Assembly: GCA_043381765.1 (NCBI GenBank)
Contig: JBHJMP010000646.1
Coordinates: 1-24,529 of the forward strand
Direction of reading: 5' to 3'
Origin: Collodictyon triciliatum
Lineage: Eukaryota > CRuMs
Length of the DNA: 24,529 nucleotides
The translations under genes and the position numbers were made by a program. The notes beneath the pieces were generated by a model. It worked only from the letters and a program-made list of their open reading frames with translations. It was not told where the DNA came from and did no database searches. This document shows positions 11,064 through 21,317 of the stretch, piece by piece. Position 1 is the stretch's first letter; each line of letters starts with the position of its first letter.

Positions 11064-12256
11064 GTGAGGACCTGACTGTGTATGCGCATTTCAACCATAC
11101 AAGAAAAAAAAAGCACTCATTCATGCGGACAGAATACAGACTCAGTCGGGCAATACAGGAGCCAACGCCTATCTCCGCAGAGGTATGAAAGGTTGTAAAA
11201 TCTATCGTGTTGGGATTGGAGACAGGCCACACATACTCGCTGATTTGTCAGCTTTGCCTGTGTTTTATTTCGCCCACTATCTCTTGCTGTGGCGATTCAT
11301 CATTCAGGAGACTTGCATCTCTGCGTCGAACGAGTATAGTCCCTGATTCATGCATTTATCGGCCTGTTTGTTTTCTGTCCTTACTTCCCTCATCTGCTCT
11401 TGCTTTTATTTACTTACTGCACTATTTTTAATTTTTCTTTTTCATCTGCCTTTGGTCTGTGCCTCTATTGTTTGGCGAGTTTTCATTTCCCATGACAAAT
11501 CGGATATGACTCGACGTGCGCGAGCACATATGTGTATGGAAATGCGTTTGGTTCGCTCAGAGGCGCAAAAGCGTTTGCCTGTTTCTGTGAATCTGATTTC
11601 CAAACTGTGCCAATCTATATCTATATATGATTTTCCACAAATGTTGAAGTCTTTGTCACCATTTCTAATTCAGCCATATTTTATACCATATTTGCATAGT
11701 CTTGGTAATGGAACGTCAGATTTTTTTATTTATATCATATTTACTTTATTCTTATGATTTTAACATATTCAGCCACAAATTTGATATTATACAAAATTAT
11801 AATATTTATATTATATATTCCAGTATTATATTACGTTATTTTCCGTTATACTTAAAAAGGAATGATTGTACTGGACCGGGTGTCTTGATTCAAATCGCTT
11901 TCCCTTCTCTCTTGTGCGGCCACCAAGTCCCTGGAAGAACGAAGGGCTCAAGACAAAACGGAGTAGAGCCTCTGCGCAATTGTGTGGAGGTTTGCTATAT
12001 TACAACTCATGGGCCAAAGAAGTATTAAAGTCCAAGTAATGGGCTGTCTTGTCACTATGAATGCGTGGAACATAAGCTTACAAGGAACAGCAGTGGATTT
12101 TGTAAAAGGATACGCGATCAGTACGCACAGTAGTCTGTTTCTTTCAGTATTATCACAGTTTCTCAGCCGTTTCCTTCTCTCCAACTGACAAAAAAGCCGA
12201 CTCAACTCAGATAGAAGAAAAACAAAGTCCAAAGCAGAGGGAGAAAGGAAGTCGGC
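11064..12256. other. Divergent intergenic region, no gene supported
   Basis: About 1.2 kb separates the minus-strand kinase-like gene from the plus-strand DM10 gene. It is AT-rich, with moderately GC-richer patches at about 11,480-11,610 and 11,870-12,110. Open frames exist on both strands (a hydrophobic one at 11350-11757 plus, another at 11948-12232 minus), but they do not resemble any family and do not chain by splicing to a neighbour. It must hold both promoters and 5' UTRs. Confidence 0.5.
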
Positions 12257-15200
12257 ATGTCGATCCTAAGCCAATTGGGAGTTCCTGCACAGGAGGTTGG
12301 TTTCCCTTCTTATAACGAACAAAAGCGCTCTTTTGTTTTAACAAAGATTATGCATACTTTAGATGAAATCACAGAATATTAATACCACTCGCTTTTTCTT
12401 GTCCTTCTATGGATGGTTCTTTCCTCAACGCACGCTTTCCCCATTGCGATCTACTGACAAAATATACCTTTGAAAGCGACGAGCGAGTCATCACCGATCA
12501 CAGGGACTTGGTTATCGCCACGGATATGCCTTGCACAATGAAGAAGCCCCGGGAATCGGAGGCGAGGAGCTTGTGTCGTCCCGTATTCTCAAGGTTCCCA
12601 TCCTTATATCAATTAAAAGACTTTAGAGCAATACTCTTTCATCAAACAAACAAGACATATACTATTATCAACCACCTTTATATGAATCATTTATTGCTGA
12701 TGGCAGAAAGAAGGAATTTATTACATGTCTGTGTTACTAATATGACAGTAATTAAGGTGAACATTCGTTTGAAAACGATGGTAAGTTAAGATGTGTATCC
12801 ATGTTGACCCAATCGTTCAACCATACACTAGGAAAGAGATGAACAAATAATGGCTCCCACTGAAACCTTCAATCCCGCTCTTACTTATGGAATGTAATTG
12901 AATAGATTAATCATCCCAAATCGATATCTCTTTGCCGAATCCGTAACTGCATACCATCCACTGTCTATGCTATTGCAACAGACGTTTAAATAGAAACTAC
13001 CCTATAATTCGATACATTGTATTATAATGGATCAGCACTCAATTATCTCTAATCCCCTTCCTTTTTTTTTAACTTGTAGATTGAAGCGACCTGACCCATC
13101 CCCGGTTGTCCCTCCTGCTGTTGCTTATGACAAAGTGGTATGAAGTGATAGAATAGACATGAATTGTTTCCCCAATCACATACACAGGGGATCGTCAATT
13201 TACCTTCATCTCATAATTTATCGTTTGTTTTTTGTTTTTAATGTTCTCAAATAACATACAATTATCAAATGAAAGATTCTCCGCTTCGATTGCTATTTTT
13301 TGGAAAGTGTCCACGAAAGCTCTGATGAGACATACCGTGTCCGAAAGTGCTTATTAGAGTACTTCCCTGATGATGACAGTATCCTCATAACAGAGCTTGT
13401 TGTTGACAATAGTGGTAAGAATATTTGACTGTGGGGGATATGGCGTGTAGTCACCTAGATGATTCCATTTATGTTCATTTTCTATTTTAAATCTTTTTCA
13501 GGGATGCCCCAAGGGAAACTCATTAAGCGTCAGAAGGTCCCCAAGGTCATAATGCTTTTTTTATTGTGTTTGTGTTGGTTGGTTGAGTGTTTGCAGATAA
13601 GACTTGTACACTCTTGATCCATCAAACCGCATGTTCATACTTCCATTCATATTTATTCATTTCTTCTTTCTGTGTAGAACGAGTACGAGTACTACTTGCT
13701 TCATGATCTCTACTGTGGGGCGGAGTTGAATATATATGGAAAAGTATTCCGAATTGTGAAGTGTGATGAGTTTACAGCAAAATTCATGGCTTCTAAAGGT
13801 ATCGATTATGGTAAGCTTTGAATATGATGTCATTAAGTGTGTGATATGTCTCTTAATGTAAATATCTGCTATATTGGACATCACAATCAAAGTCTGGTCA
13901 ATGTCGAATGAAAAATGTGGAGCATGAGTGCCATTCAAGTGTTAAACATCTATTATATTGCAGGAACACCAGAAGAACTTCCATTTGATGCTTACACCGA
14001 CAAGCGTAAGCGCATGGCACATCATGAACGTGGGCAGCTATTGGACCCGGCGAAGCTGGCTATGAGGAAGTTCTTGGCCAACGACAGAAAAGTTCTCCGC
14101 TTTTATGGTCTCTGGGATGATAGACAAACATTATATGGCGAAATTCATCGAATGGTTCACCTTTTACTATGTCAAATCAAAAAATAATCGAATACATGAG
14201 TGGGATTACTATTATTAGTGTGTGTGTGTGTGTGTGTGAATGATTTGTGCTCTATAATAATATACTTGTGTATGAATAACTATATATCTTGATTCTAATG
14301 TCCTTTTTTGTTCGCTGATTTTTTTTTAATATTATGACGTCGTTTCTGAAGGTTATCCGATTCTTTCTTGTCGATGATTCCATCGAAATCCGCGAATTAG
14401 TTGCACCCAACTCGGGTATCATCCCATACTATCTTCGCAGAATTAAGCTGCCCAAATACTTCAATGACTTGAATGGTAATTCAAATACGTCATATGATGG
14501 CACATTTGCAGTAATATAATCTGCGTCATAAGTGGATGAGCCAACTATATACATCTGTGAAAAAAAAAACTCTTTTTTTTTTATTTTCAGACATGAAAAC
14601 ATCTCCATACTACACCGATGAAGACTTTGAGATTGGAGGAGTAATCAATGCTTTTGGGCGTCCGATCGAAATGTTTGCTTTATATACAAACTGTATACGT
14701 AATGTTTTTCATATAATCTTGGCCACACCTTCTGTATTAGCTCATTCATATGCGATTTAACTCAAGAAATCCTAATGCAGACATGATTGCGACGAGTTTA
14801 CAAGGACCTACTACTCCAACATGGGTCGTGAAATGAGGCCGATGACAGAGTACAAGTGGGAAGGCCCTGGAGGTGAGACATCCACCGAACTGCCTCCTTA
14901 CAATGGATTTGGAAACGAGGAGGACACCGTCGGGTATTGGATTAATAGTAAATGAAAACCATAATTCCATTATGATGATGGTTTCTTTCTTCAGGTCGCA
15001 TCAATTATCCGCAAGCACCATTGAAACCTACAGAGTAATAATAATTCATGATTGTGTCTGTTTAGAAACTGTTTATTACTGATGCCAAAGCCCCCGCGAA
15101 AGGATCTGGTTCGCATGCTCACACACGACCATAAGGTCTTGCGATTCCTCTCGAGAATGAACACTCACATCCCAGAAGACAAGGTAACGATAACCTGAAT

Positions 15201-16188
15201 ATACATATAGATTTGCAAGTACAAATTATGAGAACGCATTTGGAAGGGAATACACATATTCAAGGATAGAGGCGTGTCTTTAATGCCACTAATTGGGGAC
15301 TAGGACCGACGCTTCATTGTAAGCTATTACCTTGCAGATGACACTATCGGTGTGTTTGAGCCTGTGAAAAAGAACTCTGGTGTGGTTTGTGGAAAGTTTC
15401 TGGACAGGCGAAAGATGAAACATGCCTCTGAAAATAGACACATCAGTAAGGAAGATTTTATAATTGTATAGTTTTTTCTTTTGTATTGCTCCATCACTAC
15501 ACGTACCTTCTCTCATAGCGACGCACATACCATCTCAAAGTCTTTTTGCCCAATATAATTATTTATACACATTGCACATAGATACGCAAGACTTTTATGT
15601 TGGCGCCATACTTCGTGTTGTGGGCCAGTCATTTATTCTCATGCAAGCTGATGAGTACACTCTAAATTACATGGAACAGAACTCGGTGCAGTTCCCACAC
15701 AGCGACATACAAAGGTTTCTCCTATTTGCATATGTCGATTTTCCAATTTGCTGATGAGTCTTTTGTTGCAGAGTCCTTTCAAACCGCTTCCTTATTTAAT
15801 ATATACTTCCTCTCTAGAGTTATTGAGACAATCAAGTCATCGCCAAAGCCGAAATCTATGCTTTTGGGTGCCTTTAAAAAATATGATCCTTTGGACACCG
15901 GACGAGTCACCTACGATGACTTGCGCTCGGCGCTTCGAGTTACATCTCCGCAGATTGTTGATCAAGTATGATGATGATTTCTCATATTCAAGGCTTTCTT
16001 TAAGAAAGAAAATAACAATCGATGCTTAAAGGACTATTTATGACATTTCTTTTTCTCTTCGCCTGAGGTTGCTGTATTTGATATGCTGAACTATCATGAA
16101 CTGACAGGACGTTGTCACAATTGCACGTCGATTCGATACAGAAGGCAAAGGCTTTGTTCCATACAACGAGGTCCTATCACATCTCTGA
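12257..16188 (+). CDS. EFHC1: DM10-domain EF-hand ciliary protein, EFHC1/Rib72 type (16 exons)
   Basis: Members of this family sit inside the doublet microtubules of cilia and flagella. Exons: 12257-12295, 12477-12593, 12832-12893, 13080-13137, 13276-13414, 13502-13545, 13678-13810, 13964-14154, 14352-14475, 14591-14672, 14781-14933, 15066-15183, 15304-15445, 15582-15714, 15818-15965, 16108-16188. They total 1764 bp, 587 residues, with every phase consistent. The N-terminus has the family's HRSQGLGYRHGYAL. Three DM10 domains follow: about 90-197 (VILRFDCYF, GKLIKRQKVPK, YGKVFRIVKCDEF), 240-345 (KVLRFYGLWDD, DDSIEIREL, GRPIEIHDCDEF) and 402-505 (HKVLRFLSRMN, EDKDRRFIVSYYLADD, NTQDFYVGAILRVVG). 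The C-terminus holds two EF-hands. The first loop (DPLDTGRVTYDD) lacks canonical ligands and the second (DTEGKGFVPYNE) is closer to a binding loop. Donor GTTTGC of exon 10 was chosen because it restores the DCDEF motif. An AATAAA lies 123 bp after the stop. Confidence 0.96.
14218..14238. repeat. (GT)n dinucleotide repeat in DM10 gene intron 8
   Basis: About ten GT units lie within the intron 14155-14351. No other function is visible. Confidence 0.9.
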
Positions 16189-16693
16189 GAGTGTACACGC
16201 TACAAGATAACATAAAGCACAAAAGGGAAAATAAACCGATTCCCTTTCTGTTGTCACAATTGTTTAACTCGATTTTCGGTACTCTCACGAAAAAAAGAAG
16301 AAAAATTCGTAATAAAACTGTTATTACGATTGTTCTTTGTATATTTGATTGATTGATTGATTGCTTGCTTCGCTGTGTCCTCGGCTATTCGTCAATCCTC
16401 CATTTATATATAGCGGAAATACACAATGAAATGACTAGGTGCGATGGTCATCATACCAAGCCATTTTGTGAGAGATGGCAAGCTAGTTAAAAAAAAAAAG
16501 GAGTGGAGAAGAGTAACAATAAAAATGAATAATGCAGGGAGGGAGGAGAGAGAAGAGAAAATAAAAGGGATAATAGGGCACCCCACTGACAACAACTTGT
16601 TCCTGAATTCGGTTCCGGCCTCCTCAGGCTCTTATCCCGGGGTCTTTCGTAGAGGTGACTACATTTGATGCTTGATGGGAAGGAGAGTGGTAA
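16189..16693. other. Convergent intergenic region, DM10 gene / THH1-like gene
   Basis: About 500 bp lie between facing stop codons. It contains a plus-strand AATAAA (16311-16316), a short GATT repeat (about 16347-16361) and A-rich or purine-rich sequence. The short open frames at 16404-16668 show no family resemblance, and no exon is supported. Confidence 0.6.
16311..16316 (+). promoter_or_regulatory. Candidate polyadenylation signal of the DM10 gene
   Basis: An AATAAA hexamer lies 123 bp downstream of the stop codon at 16186-16188 and is followed by a T-rich stretch. This is a plausible 3' end signal, without transcript support. Confidence 0.4.
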
Positions 16694-18174
16694 TCAGGGC
16701 TCCAGATACTCCATGGGATTCTTGTCGCCTAGTTCGCTGTCAGAGTCCTCATATGCGAAATACGCCCCGGTGATCTGCGGGGTCGCTGCAATGGGCTTCT
16801 CTACAACCTCCTGTTTGATGGAACTTGCCTGAGTCAGCACCAACCCCATGGGGATGATTTCACCTGTGATGGAACTAGCAGATAGTTTGTGTGTGAGTGT
16901 GTTAGAGTGAGCGTGGGTGCTGGACATAGTTTTCTATCGCTCTATCGTATTATCTCTCTTCCTCTCTCTCTTCCTTGGGTTCTGCAATACAGAACTGGGT
17001 GATTAAAATCAGCCAAAATCGCAGAGGGAAAGAATCGCATCTTTGATTTACAATAATTAAAAAGCAAAGCCGTGAAAGAAAAAAAAGAAGGAAGAGGGAA
17101 AGAAAAAGAAAAAGGAAAAGAAAAAGGAAAAGAAAAAGAAAAGGGAAAGATAAAGAAAGTAAAAGTATATTTGTTTGACATTTGTCGGCATGGCTTTTAG
17201 CTGCATGAATGACATACTTGAACAGGTATAGAACCCAGTAATTCTCGGGTGGGTCTTGTAGGTTGTCCCGTGTTGTGTAAAAGCAAATAAGTGCTGCTCT
17301 GCACAAAAAACAAACGGTGCATATGATTGTGATAAAGGAGACCTGCATTTTGATGTTGTGAACATATGAAAATATTTCTTAATTTACATGCTTATGTATA
17401 TCTTCTCTTGGGTTCATCATTCTTTTCTTTTTTCGTTTCATTTTGGATGAAAGTGTTATGAGATGAAATGGATATGAGTTCATCCCTTCTTTCCCTCCTC
17501 TACTCGACTCAAATCGCGAGAGGGTAAAGCCATGACTATTCCTTAATTCAATTTAACTTCGTTTTTTTTTTTTTTTTAAAAAAAAAAAAAGAATAATTTT
17601 AAATTTTTTTTTTTTTTTTTTTAATTTTTAAAAAATAAAAAAAATTTTATATTTTTNNNNNNNNNNNNNNNNNNNNNNNNNNNNNNNNNNNNNNNNNNNN
17701 NNNNNNNNNNNNNNNNNNNNNNNNNNNNNNNNNNNNNNNNNNNNNNNNNNNNNNNNGATTTTTTTAGTTGATTAAAATATGAGGGGGGTTATCTCCTTTC
17801 CTTTCCTTAAATCAAATTAAATTCGTTTTTTTTTTTTTTTTAAAAAAAAAAAAGAGGTGCATATCAACGAATGAATAATTTAGAGTCAACTTAATAAATC
17901 TGATAGACCTTGCGCAGTTTTTGATGGACAAGCTCTCGGGTCCTTAAAAAATTGTGTGCTGCAAAGTGCCGAACTTTGATATATATCAATAGTCCAAACC
18001 ACATAAACCCAATAGCCCAGAACATCATCAAAAGTCCCATAAACAAGGTGTTTGCTATAATAAGGTAAGTAAATGCACAGTCAACGTTCGAGGATCAAAA
18101 AAATGCTGAAATGCACAGTCAACGTACAGGGACTGATAAATAAAAAAATAAAAAAAAAAAAAAAAAAAAAAGGG

Positions 18175-18213
<39 letters not shown>

Positions 18214-19132
18214 AAGACATGAACATATATAGAGGAACTTGAAATGAAACAGAATATAGGGCAAATATTTTTCTGATACAGTTTATTACTTTTTTTTAAA
18301 ATAATAATAATAATGAATTACTGTTGAAAAGAAACCAAAAAAAAATAATAATAATAATAATGAATTTTTGCCCATTTGATGTGTACTGATATAATTACCT
18401 GTAAGTAAAGTGTAGTACTTTGACATGTCGTCGTCATTGGCTCCTCCAAATAGAAATAGAAACAAAAACCCACTCTATTTATATGAAAAAATTAGCATTT
18501 CTTTTCAAAATTTGAAAAAAAGAAAAAGAAAAAGAAAAAGAAATTAGAAAGAAAAGAAAAAAGACTCACAAAAAATTAACATTGTGAAGATTTTTAATTG
18601 TATGTATTACACAGTAATCTTGTATACTTTATGAAAAGATGGTTTACCTCTAGTAAATACAACACAACATTCACTAGAACATACGCTTGATCTATCCTTT
18701 GTTTTGCTTTATTGAGAGTGGTCTAATTTTACGTGTGTGTTAGATTTAAATTTTTATTTATAGAGATAAAATGCATGAGATTTATTTTCAACACAAACTG
18801 GGTCGGATTCCTGGATGCTGTAAAACAGTCTTGCCCTATAATTATTTATACAATATGTTTATGCCAATAATCGAACGTTCCGTTTGCTGATTTATGAGCA
18901 AGGTTAGATAATAAAACTACGCATCAAAAGAGAGAGAAAGAACAGTTCTATTGTCCTGAAGAATAGAATAAACTTGTCGCCTACCAAACAACAACAAGAA
19001 TCATATAGCCTGAGCAGTATATTAGCGTTGTGATGCGTGGGAAAAATAGCTCCAAAAAGCGTTTGTCATGCGGAAGATTGGGCTCAAATGTGTAAGGTGT
19101 GAAGATGAGATATATTGCCCGAACTAAGCAGA

Positions 19133-19194
<62 letters not shown>

Positions 19195-19563
19195 AGAATA
19201 CACATATTTGATTAACGCACATAAGGTAACCCAGTGGAATAGTGTGTAAATTATTGAAAATAGTGTTTTTAGTACTTAAATGAATAAGAGAAACTGTTCC
19301 ATTCAATATTGCAATATGTAAATATATAAATTAATAGTTAAAAAAAAAGCCCAACAGAAATTATTAGATAACAGAAAGAAGTACAAACGTAGGCAAACAA
19401 GAAGGCTCAAGACCCGAAAGGCTCTGCGAGTGTCGAATGTTTTCATGTTGATCTTCCTTCTTTGAAGCAAGAAAAGTTGGCCGACCGAGACGACAAGAAT
19501 CCCTCCATAAAGAATTGCTAGCAAGACACATGTCCCGCGTTCTTCTTTGCTTAAATTCTTCAT
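16694..19563 (-). CDS. Seven-pass membrane protein, THH1/TOM1/TOM3 family (8 exons)
   Basis: Exons on the minus strand: 19389-19563, 18985-19123, 18799-18835, 18648-18722, 18399-18474, 17909-18054, 17218-17342, 16694-16874. They sum to 954 bp, 317 residues, against about 290 in plant TOM1, and all phases agree. Membrane segments are visible in order: TCVLLAILYGGILVVSVGQL (11-30); a second in RVLSLLVCLLRAIYLIF; a third in TTLIYCSGYMILVVVWARLF; a fourth in QAYVLVNVVLYLLE and SGFLFLFLFGG; a fifth in TLFMGLLMMFWAIGFMWFG; a sixth in VSFITIICTVCFLCRAALIC; a seventh in SITGEIIPMGLVLTQ. Plant TOM1/TOM3 are tonoplast proteins of uncertain cellular role, best known as host factors recruited by tobamoviruses. 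The short acidic tail ends MEYLEP. ATG 19563 is the first plausible start, since no upstream exon is seen before the gap at 19723. Exon 3 is only 37 bp. Intron 6 holds a 100-N gap. Confidence 0.85.
17060..17162. repeat. Purine-rich low-complexity tract in intron 7 of the THH1-like gene
   Basis: AAAAAG and GAAAAGG units on the plus strand read as CTTTTT/CCTTTTC on the coding (minus) strand. The Phe/Ser-rich open frames across it are artefacts of this tract. Confidence 0.85.
17537..17591. repeat. T17A13 palindrome unit, copy 1
   Basis: A 20-bp leader (CCTTAATTCAATTTAACTTC) then G is followed by about 17 T and 13 A, a self-complementary run able to fold into a hairpin. A near-copy lies at 17803-17853, on the other side of the gap. 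Confidence 0.7.
17657..17756. other. Assembly gap (100 N) in intron 6 of the THH1-like gene
   Basis: Exactly 100 N is usually a placeholder for an unknown distance. Both edges are A/T homopolymer-rich, which explains the failed join. Confidence 0.99.
17803..17853. repeat. T16A12 palindrome unit, copy 2
   Basis: The leader TTCCTTAAATCAAATTAAAT then TCG is followed by about 16 T and 12 A. It matches the unit at 17537-17591 with a few substitutions. It could be a real repeat, or the same locus assembled on both sides of the gap. Confidence 0.7.
18071..18125. repeat. 17-bp perfect direct repeats flanking a 21-bp insert
   Basis: AAATGCACAGTCAACGT occurs at 18071-18087 and again at 18109-18125 with no mismatch. 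The 21 bp between them include TCGAGGATC, seven A and TGCTG, unrelated to the mini-element core seen at 5280. It lies in intron 5 of the THH1-like gene, just upstream of the exon starting at 18054. Confidence 0.85.
18138..18209. repeat. A-rich tract in intron 5 of the THH1-like gene
   Basis: Nearly pure A is broken by AAATAAA and AAGGGAAA. It reads as T-rich on the coding strand of the gene. Confidence 0.9.
19133..19196. repeat. (AAT)n microsatellite in intron 1 of the THH1-like gene
   Basis: AAT units are interrupted by a few ATGATA units, reading (ATT)n on the coding strand. The intron spans 19124-19388. Confidence 0.9.
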
Positions 19564-19621
19564 CCTCTTTTTTGATGAGTCAAGTAAACATCTTAGTGAG
19601 GGAAGTGACGAGAAAGAGAGA

Positions 19622-19722
19622 AAAGAAAGCAAAAAGAGACAAAAGAGACAAAAGAGACAAAAGAGACAAAAGAGAAAAAAGAGAAAAAAGAGAAAAAAGA
19701 GAAAAAAGAGAAAAAAGAGAAA
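19622..19722. repeat. AAAAGAGAC then AAAAAAGAG microsatellite, up to the gap
   Basis: A 9-bp unit repeats with one step change (GAC to AAA). It runs into the gap and is not coding. Confidence 0.9.
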
Positions 19723-20129
19723 NNNNNNNNNNNNNNNNNNNNNNNNNNNNNNNNNNNNNNNNNNNNNNNNNNNNNNNNNNNNNNNNNNNNNNNNNNNNNN
19801 NNNNNNNNNNNNNNNNNNNNNNNNNNNNNNNNNNNNNNNNNNNNNNNNNNNNNNNNNNNNNNNNNNNNNNNNNNNNNNNNNNNNNNNNNNNNNNNNNNNN
19901 NNNNNNNNNNNNNNNNNNNNNNNNNNNNNNNNNNNNNNNNNNNNNNNNNNNNNNNNNNNNNNNNNNNNNNNNNNNNNNNNNNNNNNNNNNNNNNNNNNNN
20001 NNNNNNNNNNNNNNNNNNNNNNNNNNNNNNNNNNNNNNNNNNNNNNNNNNNNNNNNNNNNNNNNNNNNNNNNNNNNNNNNNNNNNNNNNNNNNNNNNNNN
20101 NNNNNNNNNNNNNNNNNNNNNNNNNNNNN
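19723..20129. other. Assembly gap (407 N)
   Basis: The run of N lies between two purine microsatellites and probably consists largely of the same repeats. Confidence 0.99.
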
Positions 20130-20181
20130 GAAAAGGAAAAGGAAAAGGAAAAGGAAAAGGAAAAGGAAAAGGAAAAGGAAA
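20130..20181. repeat. (GAAAAG)n microsatellite
   Basis: About eight hexamer units immediately follow the gap. The unit differs from that on the other side of the gap. Confidence 0.9.
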
Positions 20182-20205
20182 TGAGAAAGAATCAATAGAT
20201 GTAGT

Positions 20206-20262
20206 GGGCATCATATCATGTTTTTTTTTCCCTTTATTCGATTCAAAGGGCATCGCATCATG
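20206..20262 (-). mobile_element. Mini-element copy B with 15-bp imperfect flanking repeats
   Basis: GGGCATCATATCATG (20206-20220) and GGGCATCGCATCATG (20248-20262) differ at two bases. They flank a segment whose minus strand reads TTTGAATCGAATAAAGGG followed by nine A. The leading C of the core overlaps the GGG of the flanking repeat. The core is the same as copies A and C but the flanks are unrelated to theirs. The AATAAA (20238 down to 20233) lies about 100 bp downstream of the stop of the small minus-strand gene at 20337. Confidence 0.6.
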
Positions 20263-20336
20263 TTGATTTCATCATGTATTACAGAAACTTAAAAGCGATA
20301 TTTTGCTTTGATGTGGCAGCGATTAAAGTAAAGATA

Positions 20337-21232
20337 TTAGAACAGTCTGTTTGGGCCTATCTGGGTGGGGTTATAGTCGTGTTTGCGTCTGCGGTGATCT
20401 CCAGAGTATATGCTAACTGTATGCAAGGTATTTCTTTGGTCTCTCATCTTATAACAAGGCACACGTTCATAAATTATGGTTGTGAGAGCAAACATATCAT
20501 CAACATAGTAAATAAAATAAAAATAAATAATTAATCGAAGAATTAAAAATTATCGCGATCCAGTATGAGAAAGGGTCAGTAGAAAATATAATTTACGAGT
20601 AAAGAAAGGGAGAGGAAAAACAGAAGGAAAGTAGATATTTGTTTTATAAAATATGACAGTAACAAATTGAAAGGAAGATTAAATCAGCCATTAAAAACTT
20701 TGAATCGAATAAAGGAAAAAAAAATCAGCGATTAAAAAAAAAATTGAGCACTGGTGTGCTGCATTCTTACCTGGGGTAGCAAGCCCCGATTGGCCTGATG
20801 GGAACATCGGTCCTGGCCGTACTATTTCGTGGTATTGTCCGCTACATAATTTAAACACGTTAACAATTGTTCCTTTTAGGACTCAATTGCCATCTAACAG
20901 ATCCATTTAAAGGGAAAAATTTAATGGTGGCATTGAATCTATCAGCAATTAAAAATTGTGGCATATGTGGCAGAGAAACAAGAACTCTTCCACTAAAACT
21001 ACTATATTGAATATTATAATCCACTAGAAAAATAAATAGAAACCGCGGATTTGGGACACGGGCATCATCCGCCTGCCCAGGTCTCGATGCTTCAGCATGA
21101 GAGGGAAGAACCCCATACTGTCTTGAGTATCCGTCGATGCCTCCTAATAACATTTTAAATAAGAGAATAAATATAAAATGATGGCTAGCGAACCAAAGCC
21201 AACATCTTCACCATCCTGCACAAAATTGAAAG

Positions 21233-21317
<85 letters not shown>

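Larger units (their letters stand above)
19564..20336. other. Spacer between two minus-strand genes, with a gap
   Basis: About 770 bp separate the stop of the upstream small gene (20337) from the start of the THH1-like gene (19563). It contains A-rich AAAAGAGAC and AAAAAAGAG repeats (19622-19722), a 407-N gap, a (GAAAAG)n array and mini-element copy B. No exon is seen in the readable part. It should contain the promoter of the THH1-like gene. Confidence 0.6.

Noticed and set aside
11350-11757. Hydrophobic plus-strand open frame of 135 codons
   Set aside because: Its Phe/Leu/Ser-rich composition fits T-rich non-coding DNA. It has no family resemblance and does not splice in frame to the DM10 gene that starts at 12257.
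11948-12232. Minus-strand open frame of 94 codons before the DM10 gene
   Set aside because: There is no recognisable motif, it overlaps the expected 5' UTR and promoter of the plus-strand gene, and no splice partner was found.
20274-20534. Plus-strand open frame with a membrane-like segment (WAYLGGVIVVFASAVI)
   Set aside because: The minus strand here gives the last exon of the small gene, with a matching phase and acceptor, and the downstream plus-strand sequence offers no chain of exons. The hydrophobic look comes from reading the complement of a charged exon.
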